Shown: one piece after another, positions 42,312 through 51,513 of the stretch
Numbering within the stretch: position 1 is the first letter of the stretch
Layout: each line of letters begins with the position of its first letter
Assembly: GCA_934728585.1 (NCBI GenBank)
Contig: CAKVDZ010000003.1
Location: 62,001-126,000 of the forward strand
Source of the DNA: an uncultured Candidatus Melainabacteria bacterium
Lineage (GTDB): Bacteria; Cyanobacteriota; Vampirovibrionia; Gastranaerophilales; Gastranaerophilaceae
DNA: 64,000 bases
Reading direction: 5' to 3'
Notes under the pieces: model-generated
Told to the model about the DNA's origin: nothing
Seen by the model: the letters and a program-made list of their open reading frames with translations, nothing else
Database searches by the model: none
Position numbers and translations under genes: made by a program

Positions 42312-43817
42312 TTAATCAACGATTTGAATTCTGTTATCTGCTTTAACTTCAATTGGTTCACCAGCTTCAGTCATTCTTTTTAATTTAGTCATAACCATTT
42401 TATCTTTATCGTCTTCAAATGTTTGTTCAACTTTATCCATACAGCTTAACATTGAGAAACCGTCACGACCGTTTGCATAGTATGTATCTAAAGCAACTTT
42501 GAAAGTTTTATTTTCGCTTGGGTTTTGAATATCTAAAGCTTGTTTGTTACCGTTTTTATCAACATATTCAGCTGAAAGTAATTCACCAGCCTTGTTCATT
42601 TTGTAGTTCAAACCTGAAACTTGTAAGATACCAGGTTTTGTACCAGCGCTTACTAATGAGTGAGCACCGAATTTTAATGCTTCAACTAAAGTTTTTTCGC
42701 TTAATGGAGCAACTACCATACCGTTTTTGAAAGGAACGATGCTTGAAACATCTCTTGAAGTGATTGCACCAGCTTCGAATGTATTTCTTAAGTTAGCTGA
42801 ACCTAAGATAGCCATTTCAGCGCCTGTAGCTTCTTTCATAGCATCTGCAACGAAATCTGCGTGAGGGTTTTCTTCAGCTAATCTGTTTACTGGTTCTGCT
42901 TCTGCTGCTTTTACATTACCAACAACTTCTGGTTTACCTAAGATTTTTTCAGAGAAATATTTCATAACTAAGTTTCTTCTGAAAGTTTTTGTTGGAGTTA
43001 CGTTATTTTGAACTTTAGTGATAACACCATTTTCATCAAATTCTAAGTTTAAAACACCGATATTATCAGCATCTTTACCTGCTTGTGTAATAACTACAGG
43101 GTTGCCATCTTTACCGTATAATAAGTTTTCGCCCTCTTTAACGTCTTTAATTAATTCGTGAGAGTGACCACCTAAGATTACGTCAATACCTGATGTTTCT
43201 TGAGCTAATCTTTTTTCGTTAGCGTTACCTGCGTGAGAAATAACGATAACTTTGTTTACACCTTGTTCTTGCAATCTATCAACTTCTGCTTGAACATCTT
43301 TGATTGTTTTGTCAAAATCATCAATTTGGAAATCTTTGTAATTATCAGGTTTTGCTACACGAGTGAATAAATCAGGTGGTAATAAACCGATAATACCATA
43401 TCTTTCGCCATCTTTTTCTTGAATATAAGATTTTTCAATACGTTTGCTTAATGGGTTATTTTCATCAATTTTAACGTTTAAACCCAACATTTTATAGTTT
43501 TTATCTTTTGTTAATTCATATAATTGTTTTGAATCACCATCGCACTCGTGATTACCAACAGCTGTAGCTGTGATACCAATTAATTCTAAAAATTTAGAAG
43601 CAATAACGTTTGGTTTTGAACTTTCACCTAACATAATATCGCCAGAAGACAATTTCAATTTTGTTGTCTTTTCAGATGGAACAAATTGGTCAAAAGCTCT
43701 TGACATGTTGTAAACTTTTTCCATCTTCATTGTTTGTCCGTGCAAGTCATTAACGTAAAAAATGCTTGTTTTTGTTGTTTTTGGAGCAATTGGATTTGCA
43801 CTAACTGAATTAATCAT
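42312..43817 (-). CDS. 5'-nucleotidase/UshA-family metallophosphoesterase
   Basis: 501 residues. The N-terminal calcineurin-type domain shows VNDLHGQ (Asp24, His26), SSGD (59-60), GNHE (88-91), ISHAGN and GGHSH. The C-terminal nucleotide-binding domain is about 320-500 (LGSANLRNTF, GRDGFSML). UshA relatives are normally exported, but here the sequence begins MINSVSANPIAPKT with no signal peptide, so it is probably intracellular or moved by another route. A TATAAT lies 8 nt before the ATG. Substrate could be nucleotides or UDP-sugars. Confidence 0.88.
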   Translation of the reverse strand: MINSVSANPIAPKTTKTSIFYVNDLHGQTMKMEKVYNMSRAFDQFVPSEKTTKLKLSSGDIMLGESSKPNVIASKFLELIGITATAVGNHECDGDSKQLYELTKDKNYKMLGLNVKIDENNPLSKRIEKSYIQEKDGERYGIIGLLPPDLFTRVAKPDNYKDFQIDDFDKTIKDVQAEVDRLQEQGVNKVIVISHAGNANEKRLAQETSGIDVILGGHSHELIKDVKEGENLLYGKDGNPVVITQAGKDADNIGVLNLEFDENGVITKVQNNVTPTKTFRRNLVMKYFSEKILGKPEVVGNVKAAEAEPVNRLAEENPHADFVADAMKEATGAEMAILGSANLRNTFEAGAITSRDVSSIVPFKNGMVVAPLSEKTLVEALKFGAHSLVSAGTKPGILQVSGLNYKMNKAGELLSAEYVDKNGNKQALDIQNPSENKTFKVALDTYYANGRDGFSMLSCMDKVEQTFEDDKDKMVMTKLKRMTEAGEPIEVKADNRIQIVD

Positions 43818-43899
43818 TTATATAAATTATACCTTATTTTAACCTACATATACATGAACGTATCGTAAGATTATTTTTTGCTAGTATTTTAATCAAATG

Positions 43900-43917
43900 T
43901 TACAAAAGATTTACAAA
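43900..43917. promoter_or_regulatory. TTTACAAAA-type direct repeat upstream of the nucleotidase gene
   Basis: TTACAAAAGATTTACAAA, about 83 bp before the ATG at 43817. One of four similar sites in the window. Confidence 0.35.
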
Positions 43918-43953
43918 GCCTGAGCATACTCAAACATGCACCGATAAAGAATT

Positions 43954-44559
43954 TTAGACAGAAAGAATTTGTAAAGTCGCACGCAAAAATTCTTCATTTT
44001 CTTGTGGATTTTTACCTGTCACAACGGCTTGATTTATTGCCCTTGAAATTTCTTCTTCACTATACCCTAAAGAGATTAAAATATTTTGAACATCTTCTGT
44101 GCCTGCTGGCATATCTGCATGCGCAGAGGCTTGAATTGTTGGATTTAAGTTAATTAATTTATCTTTTAATTCCAAAATAATTTTTTGTGCTAATTTTGCA
44201 CCGACGCCTTTTGCACGAGTTAACTCTTTTGAATTTTCGTTTATAACAAAATAAATCAAATCGCTAACTTCAAATTCATTTAACAAGCATAATGCCATTT
44301 TTGAACCAACACCTGAAACCGACACAAGAACATTAAAAATATCTCTAGCTTCCTTGTTCAAAAATCCACATAAACTCATCGAATCTTCTCTATGAATTAA
44401 AACTGTATAAATCTTAATATTGTCGTTAACATTTTTTTTAACAAAATCTCTTGCACTAACTTCAAAAAGATAACCTATTCCATTATTTTCTACAGTAAAA
44501 TAGCAAGTTTTAGAGTTTTGAGATTTTGCTGTTAGTTCACCTTTGATATAATCAAACAT
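43954..44559 (-). CDS. ruvA: Holliday junction helicase subunit RuvA
   Basis: 201 residues. RuvA binds four-way junctions as a tetramer and loads RuvB. Domain I has FDYIKGELTAK, domain II the helix-hairpin-helix motifs FNVLVSVSGVGSKMAL and LTRAKGVGAKLAQKIILELKDKL, and domain III (about 155-201) the RuvB-contacting helices SLGYSEEEISRAI. Complete. ruvB is not adjacent. Confidence 0.95.
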   Translation of the reverse strand: MFDYIKGELTAKSQNSKTCYFTVENNGIGYLFEVSARDFVKKNVNDNIKIYTVLIHREDSMSLCGFLNKEARDIFNVLVSVSGVGSKMALCLLNEFEVSDLIYFVINENSKELTRAKGVGAKLAQKIILELKDKLINLNPTIQASAHADMPAGTEDVQNILISLGYSEEEISRAINQAVVTGKNPQENEEFLRATLQILSV

Positions 44560-44577
44560 TAAATTTTTCCTAATTTT

Positions 44578-44606
44578 TTCATTTTTTTATTATATTATAC
44601 TACAAT
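44578..44606 (+). promoter_or_regulatory. Promoter of the TPR gene at 44613, leaderless type
   Basis: -35 TTCATT (44578-44583), 17 nt, -10 TACAAT (44601-44606), 6 nt, ATG at 44613. No ribosome-binding site. Confidence 0.45.
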
Positions 44607-44612
44607 ATAAAT

Positions 44613-45575
44613 ATGGACAGTTTGTTATTAGAAAAATGCAAAATAAAATTCAAGCAACTTCGTGAGAAGATGTCGACTTTTGACGCATATTTTACGAAAG
44701 GCATTGAACTTTATGATAAAAAGAAATATAAACTTGCAATTGAACTTTTAAAAATTGCTCTTTCACAAAACAATGCTCAACCCTACGCAAACTATAATTT
44801 AGCACTTGCTTATCAACAAATAAAAAAAGATAGTGAAGCATTAGAAAGTTATGAAAAATTTCTAGAATATTATCCAGAAGACCAAAACTCTCTTTATAAT
44901 TGTGCTTTAATATATTTCAGTAGAGAAGACTACAAAAAAGCTGCGTATTATTCGCTAAAAAGTTTCAAGTTAAAACAAGATGAACAAAACATTGAAGCCT
45001 TAACGCAAGCTTATTTAAAACTAAACGAAATTCAAAAGATATTAGACTCCGTAACATATATATTTAACTCTAACTGTGATAAAAACTATGCATTTATTGT
45101 TGCTCAAAAGCTTGAAAACAGTGCTTATGAAAAAAAAGATAAAGCTCTTTTGGATTACGCATTAGAAATATATTTAAAACTATTGGAATATAACCCAAAA
45201 CATTTTGACGCGTTACTTGCAACATCAATTTCTTACGCAAAAAAAGGCAATTGGGAAAATGCTATTAACTACTGCCATAAAGCACTTGAAATCAACCCTA
45301 ATTCTTTTGAAGCCAACAACCAACTTGGAATGGCATATTACTGTTCTGAAAACATGGACAAATGTTTGAGATACTACCAAAAAGCTTTTAGCTTAAACTC
45401 AAAAACAGACGATAGAATTTATACAAACTTGGCTTACGCATACGAAAAAATTGGACGAGAAACAGAAGCTTTAGACCTATTAAAAGACGCTATATTAAAA
45501 TTTCCAAATAGCGACAGAAAAGACGAAATTAAACAACACGCGAAAGAACTTAACAAAAAAATTAAAGCCAATTAA
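44613..45575 (+). CDS. TPR-repeat protein
   Basis: 320 residues with about seven tetratricopeptide repeats (AYFTKGIELYDKKKYKLAIE, ALEINPNSFEANNQLGMAYY and similar). No signal peptide, catalytic domain or membrane segment. It is divergent from ruvA and stops 60 nt before PPi-PFK, which has its own promoter. Role unknown beyond scaffold binding. Confidence 0.85.
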   Translation: MDSLLLEKCKIKFKQLREKMSTFDAYFTKGIELYDKKKYKLAIELLKIALSQNNAQPYANYNLALAYQQIKKDSEALESYEKFLEYYPEDQNSLYNCALIYFSREDYKKAAYYSLKSFKLKQDEQNIEALTQAYLKLNEIQKILDSVTYIFNSNCDKNYAFIVAQKLENSAYEKKDKALLDYALEIYLKLLEYNPKHFDALLATSISYAKKGNWENAINYCHKALEINPNSFEANNQLGMAYYCSENMDKCLRYYQKAFSLNSKTDDRIYTNLAYAYEKIGRETEALDLLKDAILKFPNSDRKDEIKQHAKELNKKIKAN

Positions 45576-45581
45576 ACATCT

Positions 45582-45610
45582 TTGTGATATATTTGTAGTG
45601 AAGTTATTAT
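45582..45610 (+). promoter_or_regulatory. Promoter of PPi-phosphofructokinase
   Basis: -35 TTGTGA (45582-45587), 17 nt, -10 TATTAT (45605-45610). An AAAAGGA ribosome site follows. The -35 is identical to that of the prepilin gene at 42 kb. Confidence 0.6.
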
Positions 45611-45634
45611 AAAAATAAAAAGGAAAAAATCATT

Positions 45635-47299
45635 ATGAGAACACTTTCACCACTACAAACAGAAAGATTAAAGTATGAACCAAAACTTCCACAATGCTTA
45701 GCAGACGGCATTAATAACTTAGAAATGGAAGAAGGAAAAGCTACTGAATCTGTAAGAGATCAAGAAGCTATTAAAGAATTATTTGCTAAAACTTACGGCA
45801 AACCAATTGTAACATTCAAATCTACAGGTAATAAAAAAGCATCTCCAGTTAAAAACGTAGGTGTAATCTTATCAGGCGGTCAAGCTCCTGGTGGACATAA
45901 CGTTATTGCAGGTTTATTTGACGCATTAAAACAAGCAAACCCAGAAAACAAATTATATGGCTTCCTAGGTGGTCCATCTGGTATCATTGAGGGCAAATAC
46001 GTTGAAATGACTAAAGATTTCATCGACGCTTACAGAAATACAGGTGGTTTTGATATCATTGGTTCTGGCAGAACAAAACTTGAAACAGAAGAACAATTCA
46101 AAAAATCACTTGAAGTTTGCAAAAACTTAAACATTTCAGCAGTTGTAATCATCGGTGGTGATGATTCAAACACAAACGCTGCATTACTTGCTGAATGGTT
46201 TGTAAAACACGATACAGGTATTCAAGTTATTGGTTGTCCTAAAACAATCGACGGCGACTTAAAAAATGAACAAATCGAAGTTTCTTTCGGTTTTGATACA
46301 GCTACGAAAACTTATGCTGAATTAATCGGAAACATTCAAAGAGATGCTAATTCAGCTAAAAAATACTGGCACTTCATCAAAATTATGGGTAGAAGCGCAT
46401 CACACGTTGCAGTAGAAGCAGCATTACAAACTCAACCAAACATCTGCTTAGTTTCAGAAGAAGTTGAAGAAAAGAAAATGTCTTTGAACCAAATCGTTGA
46501 AGATATGTGCAAAGTTATTTGCAAACGTGCAGAAAACGGCAAAAACTTCGGTATCGTAATCGTTCCAGAAGGCTTAATCGAATTCATTCCTGAAATGAAA
46601 GAATTAATCTCAAGCTTGAACGACTTAACACACGAATTAGAAACAGACCAAACATATCAAAACGTTCGTTCTGAAGAAAAATTCAAAATTATCGCTTCTA
46701 AATTAAGTGAAAACAACGCAAAATTATTCATGAGCTTACCAGCATTAATCAAAGCTCAATTATTGATGGACAGAGATCCTCACGGTAACGTTCAAGTTTC
46801 AAGAATTGAAACAGAAAAATTATTAATCGAAATGATTAGAACAAGATTGAACGACTTAAAAGACGAAGGTATTTACGTTGGTAAATTCTCTGACCAAGCT
46901 CACTTCTTCGGTTATGAAGGACGTTGCGCATTCCCATCAAACTTTGATGCTGATTATTGCTACTCATTAGGCTTTAATGCATTTGCATTAATCAACTTTG
47001 GACTAACAGGTTACTTATCATCTGTAAGAAATCTTGTTAAGCCAGCTAAAGAATGGATTGCAGGCGGTGTTCCTCTAACAATGATGATGAACATGGAAAA
47101 ACGTCACGGCGAAATGAAACCAGTTATCCAAAAAGCTTTAATCAAACTTGATGGACCTGTATTCAAAGAACTTGAATCTCACAGAGAAGACTGGGCTATG
47201 AATGATAGATACCTATTCCCTGGAGCAATCCAATACTTCGGACCAACAGAAGTTTGTGACTTAACTTCAGTTACACTTCAATTAGAACACCAAAATTAA
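45635..47299 (+). CDS. Pyrophosphate-dependent phosphofructokinase
   Basis: 554 residues, long PFK form. It phosphorylates fructose 6-phosphate using PPi. The nucleotide loop is ILSGGQAPGGHNV (about 79), and the PPi signature GGDDSN (174-179; GGDGS in ATP enzymes) with CPKTIDGDL (201-209) points to PPi as donor. Later blocks EIMGRSASHVA-like (IKIMGRSASHVAVEAAL) and GYEGRCAFPSNFD are conserved. Reversible PPi-PFK suits a fermentative anaerobe. Flanked by its own promoter and a strong terminator. Confidence 0.93.
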   Translation: MRTLSPLQTERLKYEPKLPQCLADGINNLEMEEGKATESVRDQEAIKELFAKTYGKPIVTFKSTGNKKASPVKNVGVILSGGQAPGGHNVIAGLFDALKQANPENKLYGFLGGPSGIIEGKYVEMTKDFIDAYRNTGGFDIIGSGRTKLETEEQFKKSLEVCKNLNISAVVIIGGDDSNTNAALLAEWFVKHDTGIQVIGCPKTIDGDLKNEQIEVSFGFDTATKTYAELIGNIQRDANSAKKYWHFIKIMGRSASHVAVEAALQTQPNICLVSEEVEEKKMSLNQIVEDMCKVICKRAENGKNFGIVIVPEGLIEFIPEMKELISSLNDLTHELETDQTYQNVRSEEKFKIIASKLSENNAKLFMSLPALIKAQLLMDRDPHGNVQVSRIETEKLLIEMIRTRLNDLKDEGIYVGKFSDQAHFFGYEGRCAFPSNFDADYCYSLGFNAFALINFGLTGYLSSVRNLVKPAKEWIAGGVPLTMMMNMEKRHGEMKPVIQKALIKLDGPVFKELESHREDWAMNDRYLFPGAIQYFGPTEVCDLTSVTLQLEHQN

Positions 47300-47323
47300 T
47301 TATATATAATTAATTGAAATAAA

Positions 47324-47359
47324 AAAAAAGGGCGGTCACTTTAGCGACCGCCCTTTTTT
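47324..47359. terminator. Bidirectional terminator
   Basis: Stem AAAAAAGGGCGGTC / GACCGCCCTTTTTT with an 8-nt loop, about 25 nt after the PFK stop and 17 nt after the stop of the convergent gene on the minus strand. Runs of A and T on both sides allow use in both directions. Confidence 0.9.
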
Positions 47360-47375
47360 ATTTTAACCTTGGAAC

Positions 47376-49640
47376 CTAAACCTCAAACATAAAAGGTTTG
47401 CGTTTTTGATTATCTTGTTCTTGAGCATTTACCATACGAGCATCGTGGTTACGTTCTTCTTTCATATCTTGAAGATCTTTTTTATCAGCTGGTGACAAAT
47501 AGTTTTCAAGGTAAGATAATTTTGCGTTGTTGTCTGATGATGGGTGTTGAACTAAGTATTTAAGAATTTCTCGTTTCATACCACTCAACATCAAACTCTT
47601 TAATGTAATTGCATTTGAATTTTCAACAATTGAGTTAATTGCTGTTTGCTTATCTCTAGCACTCAAATTGTTATAGAAAGTAACTCTATCTTTAGCTTCA
47701 GCGTTTTTGAAGCTATCAGAGGTTACAAGGGAACTAATTGTGCTACCAGAGCGAATTGCATTTGTTAATTCTTGTGCAGTTGCTCTTGTTTTAGGAACAC
47801 TTGTTGTTTTTGCTGTATTTGAAGAAGTTGTTTGAGCTTGTTGTTTTGTTTCAGCCTTAGCCTCTGCTTTTTCTTGCTCATTTTTCTTCGCAATTTCTTG
47901 TTGTTTTTTCAATTCAGCTTCGCTTGCTTTGCCTTTTTCTTTTTCTTCAGCAATCTTAGCTTCGTATTTATCTTGAGCTTCTTGTAAAGCTTTTTGAGTA
48001 CTTTCATAACCTTGTTCTTTTAACATTTTAATAATGTCATCTCGATTAGATAAATCATATTCATAAGAATGATTTGCGATGTTAGTTGAAACATTTTCAT
48101 TATTTAAACTTATCAACTTATCAACAAATTCTTTTTGAATTTCGGCATCAAGTTCATGACCATGATTTGCCATTCTTTGAGCACCTGACATTTCCTCGTC
48201 ATCGTGTTCAATAACCATATCTTGAACCTTTAGAGCATTCTCTTTATCATATTCTGCAACATTTTCAGCAGTTGCATTGTTAAATTCTGTTGTTAATTCT
48301 TGGTTTTCAGATAAAACTTCGTAAGTATATTCAGTAGCGCTAATTTGATTTTCGCGAGTTGCTCTTACGATTGTTGCAGAATGGTTTTGCGCATCTTCTG
48401 AAGATTGAATGTGTCTAGCAGATGCTTGCAATGCATAAGTTTCATTTTCACCACTTAAAACTCTTGAGCCGTCTTCGCGAGTAGCACCAATTTGTTCTCT
48501 TAACTTGCCAATAGCTTCACTGTTACCATATAAATCGACGATATCAATCAATGCGCATTGATTATCGCCACAAACAGCAATCTTACCTGCAGCAGTTAAT
48601 GATACTTCACCTTGGATACCCAATCTTTGAGCATGGCTCTTAACACGTGATAACAATTCTCTTTGTGCTTCTGGGTTATCACCACTTTCTTCGATTGTGT
48701 TCATCAAAGACATAACAATGTCTTTTTCAACATTTTCATTTTGCGCATAATTCATGGAATTATCCAACGCTTCTACTCTGTTATCTGCACGTAATGAATG
48801 AATTGCTACACCCATTATTTTGCCGTACTCACCATTCTTTTGGTCAGAGTTACGTAATAATTTATCAAAGTCTTTTCTTTGTAAATTTTTTATTTGTTCA
48901 TCAGTGTATTTGCCTGATGCTTTCAAATGGTCATAATAGCCTTTGAAATACTGGTCTAACAATTTAGCCTTTTGTTCAGGAGTTTTTGCCTCTTTAACGG
49001 CTTTTGGATAGCATCTTTGAATTCTTTCGTCAATACTTTCACCGTCTTTTTGGTAGCCTTCTTCACCAAAAGCAGCTTTTCTAGAAATAGGAGGTTCACC
49101 TGGTTTTTGTTCAGTTATACGATTACCGTTTTCATCCAAACGATAAGCCATACCGTCCGCATATTCCCATTTTTCAGTATTTTTTGTATTCAAATCTTTA
49201 CCAGACTCTACATCTGATAAATTTTTTTTAAACAAATCTATATCAAAAGATAATTTTGGTGCAAACGAATTAGCTTTTGCTTTAAAATCCGCAGCATAAT
49301 CTTTACCTAAACCATTAGAAGCAAAATTTTTGGTAGCACCAAAGTTTCCGCTCAAATCACCACCCAAACTAGGTGTAGAAAAACCTTTTGATGTATTGCC
49401 AAAACTTATATTATCACCAAATAAACCACCACCTTTGGTTGTATTTGTTGTAGTTAAACCTTTTGCGTTAAATACGGAATTCCCGTCTTTTAAATCCTTT
49501 AAATCAGCAGTATTAGTAACACCCCCAAAAGTGATTTGAATATTGTTTTTCATGGCAATATTCAATACCTCTGAATCTGGCATAAACTTAGGTATATTAT
49601 ACATTTTTCTTACTTGTTCAATTGTAAGTTGTAGTCCCAT
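47376..49640 (-). CDS. Large unknown protein, 754 residues
   Basis: No family recognised. The N-terminus (MGLQLTIEQVRKMYNIPKFM) resembles no known domain. It is followed by Gly/Phe/Ser-rich repeats (GGLFGDNISFGNTSKGFSTP) to about residue 115. The middle (200-480) is charged and helical with one CGDNQC pair, and residues 545-640 are a Lys/Glu/Gln coiled coil. The last 110 residues contain HEAT-like short helices (TFYNNLSARDKQTAINSIVE). No signal peptide or membrane segment. AAAGGTCG precedes the ATG. Likely lineage-specific. Confidence 0.6.
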   Translation of the reverse strand: MGLQLTIEQVRKMYNIPKFMPDSEVLNIAMKNNIQITFGGVTNTADLKDLKDGNSVFNAKGLTTTNTTKGGGLFGDNISFGNTSKGFSTPSLGGDLSGNFGATKNFASNGLGKDYAADFKAKANSFAPKLSFDIDLFKKNLSDVESGKDLNTKNTEKWEYADGMAYRLDENGNRITEQKPGEPPISRKAAFGEEGYQKDGESIDERIQRCYPKAVKEAKTPEQKAKLLDQYFKGYYDHLKASGKYTDEQIKNLQRKDFDKLLRNSDQKNGEYGKIMGVAIHSLRADNRVEALDNSMNYAQNENVEKDIVMSLMNTIEESGDNPEAQRELLSRVKSHAQRLGIQGEVSLTAAGKIAVCGDNQCALIDIVDLYGNSEAIGKLREQIGATREDGSRVLSGENETYALQASARHIQSSEDAQNHSATIVRATRENQISATEYTYEVLSENQELTTEFNNATAENVAEYDKENALKVQDMVIEHDDEEMSGAQRMANHGHELDAEIQKEFVDKLISLNNENVSTNIANHSYEYDLSNRDDIIKMLKEQGYESTQKALQEAQDKYEAKIAEEKEKGKASEAELKKQQEIAKKNEQEKAEAKAETKQQAQTTSSNTAKTTSVPKTRATAQELTNAIRSGSTISSLVTSDSFKNAEAKDRVTFYNNLSARDKQTAINSIVENSNAITLKSLMLSGMKREILKYLVQHPSSDNNAKLSYLENYLSPADKKDLQDMKEERNHDARMVNAQEQDNQKRKPFMFEV

Positions 49641-49725
49641 AGTTCGACCTTTTTATACTAATACAAATATATAAAGTGGTTTTTTAGCCAGATTTTGCCA
49701 TGATTTTGACCAAGTTTTAAAAATT

Positions 49726-49743
49726 TTTACAAAAGTTTACAAA
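49726..49743. promoter_or_regulatory. TTTACAAAA-type direct repeat upstream of the 754-residue gene
   Basis: TTTACAAAAGTTTACAAA, 86 bp before the ATG at 49640. Three TGGC-type repeats about 11 bp apart lie between it and the gene (49685-49715). Confidence 0.4.
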
Positions 49744-49805
49744 CCGCCAAAACCATGATGAAATCATGATTTCAAACCATTTTACAAAATCCATTTTATA
49801 CTCTA

Positions 49806-49821
49806 TTTACATTTGTGTAAA
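49806..49821. promoter_or_regulatory. Perfect inverted repeat TTTACA-TTTG-TGTAAA
   Basis: A 16-bp palindrome in the shared upstream region of divergent genes at 49640 and 49915. A second palindrome, CATGATGAAATCATG, lies about 45 bp to its left. Either could be an operator. Confidence 0.4.
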
Positions 49822-49850
49822 CATTTGTTAAGATGATTTTATACAAAAAA

Positions 49851-49885
49851 GCAATTTTTTTCAAATCTCAAACTTTATATAAGTA
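49851..49885 (+). promoter_or_regulatory. GCAATTTTT-type promoter of the gene at 49915
   Basis: GCAATTTTTTT (49851-49861), 13 nt, then TTATATAAGTA (49875-49885). It matches the block before 40793 over both boxes. Confidence 0.45.
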
Positions 49886-49914
49886 CGAGAGATTTAAAAG
49901 AGGATTTTTTAATT

Positions 49915-50097
49915 ATGGCAGATAACAAAGTAATTAGATTACAAGTTTTAGATAGAACAGAAAACGTTGAAAAAGTTGAGGAAAAAGTTACACCTCCACC
50001 TGCCATTAACGTATCAAATCCTATTTATAAAAAAATGTTGGCATTTCACCACGCAAAAATCGGCGAAAAACTTTCAGTTAAAGATATTTTGCGCTAA
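49915..50097 (+). CDS. Small unknown protein
   Basis: 60 residues (MADNKVIRLQVLDRTENVEK, then VTPPPAINVSNPIYKKMLAF). No family recognised. An AGAGGA site lies 12 nt before the ATG, and the upstream promoter block supports expression. The next gene starts 9 nt later, so the two are likely one transcript running into prmC. Confidence 0.6.
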   Translation: MADNKVIRLQVLDRTENVEKVEEKVTPPPAINVSNPIYKKMLAFHHAKIGEKLSVKDILR

Positions 50098-50106
50098 TAT
50101 TATTTT

Positions 50107-50616
50107 ATGTCATACATAAAAAGCAAAATCTTTTTGGTGTTTTCCAAACCCCAAAAAACAGCTTTATGCAATTTCTTGCGGGCTTTAGTAAAAAAGAGTC
50201 CGACTTTTGGAGTGTCTGAACTTGTAGAAAAATTTATTGAAGATGAAGATTACTACTTCAAAATGAACAACCCACATTTTGAGTTTTTGAAAGACTGTTT
50301 GTTTGACGAAAAATTTCAAGAAGAAGTTACTCTTTACATAAATGACTGTCGCAAGTATTATGATTATAAAGAGGCTCAAAGACCTCTGATGGAAGCGCAA
50401 AAGAAATTCGAAAAAGAAAAGAGAAAATTTTTGCAAGATGTCAAAATGCAAAAGGAGCCTCCGACCAAAAAACAACTGTATTATTACGAACGCCTGTGTA
50501 AAAAATATGGCGTAGAACAAAAAGATACAGCAAATTTATCAAAATTTGATTTAAAAAACATGATAGGTGAAATTTTAGATGAGTATTCGAGAAATAGTAA
50601 ACTTATTGACCTCTAG
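50107..50616 (+). CDS. Unknown basic protein upstream of prmC
   Basis: 169 residues, highly charged and helical, with a long Lys/Glu helix (about 95-125). The last 50 residues (PTKKQLYYYERLCKKYGVEQ) resemble the short TxKQxxYLxxLxKxYG modules found at the ends of some nucleic-acid proteins, but I cannot name a family. It overlaps the prmC start by 38 nt. Between the 60-residue protein and prmC. Confidence 0.55.
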   Translation: MSYIKSKIFLVFSKPQKTALCNFLRALVKKSPTFGVSELVEKFIEDEDYYFKMNNPHFEFLKDCLFDEKFQEEVTLYINDCRKYYDYKEAQRPLMEAQKKFEKEKRKFLQDVKMQKEPPTKKQLYYYERLCKKYGVEQKDTANLSKFDLKNMIGEILDEYSRNSKLIDL

Positions 50617-51412
50617 TGGGATTGAGGAAAATGAAGCTAATGCAGAAGTTAAATTATTAATAGAAAAATTTTGTAATTTAAGCGCAATTGATATTGTTAT
50701 GGGCAAGAAATTGGACCAGAACAAATTAAATATTGTTCGTCAAAAAGCCGAATTTAGAGCAAAAACTCGAACACCAATTCAACACATAATCGGTTATGGC
50801 TACTTTATGGGTGACAAATTTGAAGTTAGTAAGGATACGCTTATCCCACGTGATGAAACAGAAATTTTAGTTCGAAAAGTTATTGATATAATAAATAAAA
50901 ACAACTACAAAAAAGCACTTGATATTGGCACTGGAACAGGCTGTATAGCATGTGAAGTTGCAAAATATACAATTGCACAAGTATTAGGTATAGATATCTC
51001 GCCAGACGCCCTACAAATAGCTTTAAACAATGCATCGACAATGAATTTGAATAACAAAGCAATTTTTAGAAAATCAGATATTTTTTCAAACGTAAGAGAA
51101 GATGAAAAATTTGATATAATTGTATCAAATCCGCCATATATTCCAATAAATGAGAAAGCAAATATCCAAAAAGAAGTTACTTTTGACCCTGACTTAGCAC
51201 TTTACACAAACGACGAAAAAGGGCTAGATTTTTACGAAAGAATTTCAAAAGACGCACCTAAATATTTGAACGAACATGGATATATCGCGTTTGAAGTTGG
51301 CATGGGTCAAAGCGAAGATGTAAAAAACATTTTGATTAAAAACGGATTTAAAAATATAGAAATAGAAAAAGACCTTGCAGGTATTGATAGGGTTGTATTT
51401 GCACAAATCTAA
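50579..51412 (+). CDS. prmC: Release factor glutamine methyltransferase PrmC
   Basis: 277 residues. PrmC methylates the GGQ glutamine of release factors RF1 and RF2. The SAM motif is ALDIGTGTGCIACE (about 115) and the substrate-amide motif NPPYIP (about 184) is exact. The N-terminal helical domain includes PIQHIIGYGYFMGDKFEV, the family signature. prfA is not adjacent. The start overlaps the previous gene. Confidence 0.95.
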   Translation: MSIREIVNLLTSSGIEENEANAEVKLLIEKFCNLSAIDIVMGKKLDQNKLNIVRQKAEFRAKTRTPIQHIIGYGYFMGDKFEVSKDTLIPRDETEILVRKVIDIINKNNYKKALDIGTGTGCIACEVAKYTIAQVLGIDISPDALQIALNNASTMNLNNKAIFRKSDIFSNVREDEKFDIIVSNPPYIPINEKANIQKEVTFDPDLALYTNDEKGLDFYERISKDAPKYLNEHGYIAFEVGMGQSEDVKNILIKNGFKNIEIEKDLAGIDRVVFAQI

Positions 51413-51415
51413 GCA

Positions 51416-51513
51416 ACTATAAGGCATTAAGACTATAAGGTACTAAGTTCACTTATATTCAAAATATCTTTTTATTACAATGACTTATCGTCTTAACCAT
51501 TTATCGACTTAAA
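51416..51513. repeat. Imperfect palindromic intergenic element, copy A
   Basis: The left arm (CTATAAGGCATTAAGACTAT) and right arm (ACTTATCGTCTTAACCATTT) pair with about two thirds identity across the prmC-fliJ gap. Copy B at 59946 shares the GGTTAAGAC-ATAAG-C units. Confidence 0.4.

Noticed and set aside
42146..42346. Plus-strand frame through the TATTC repeats
   Set aside because: Low-complexity product, overlaps a promoter and a terminator of minus-strand genes, and has no ribosome site.
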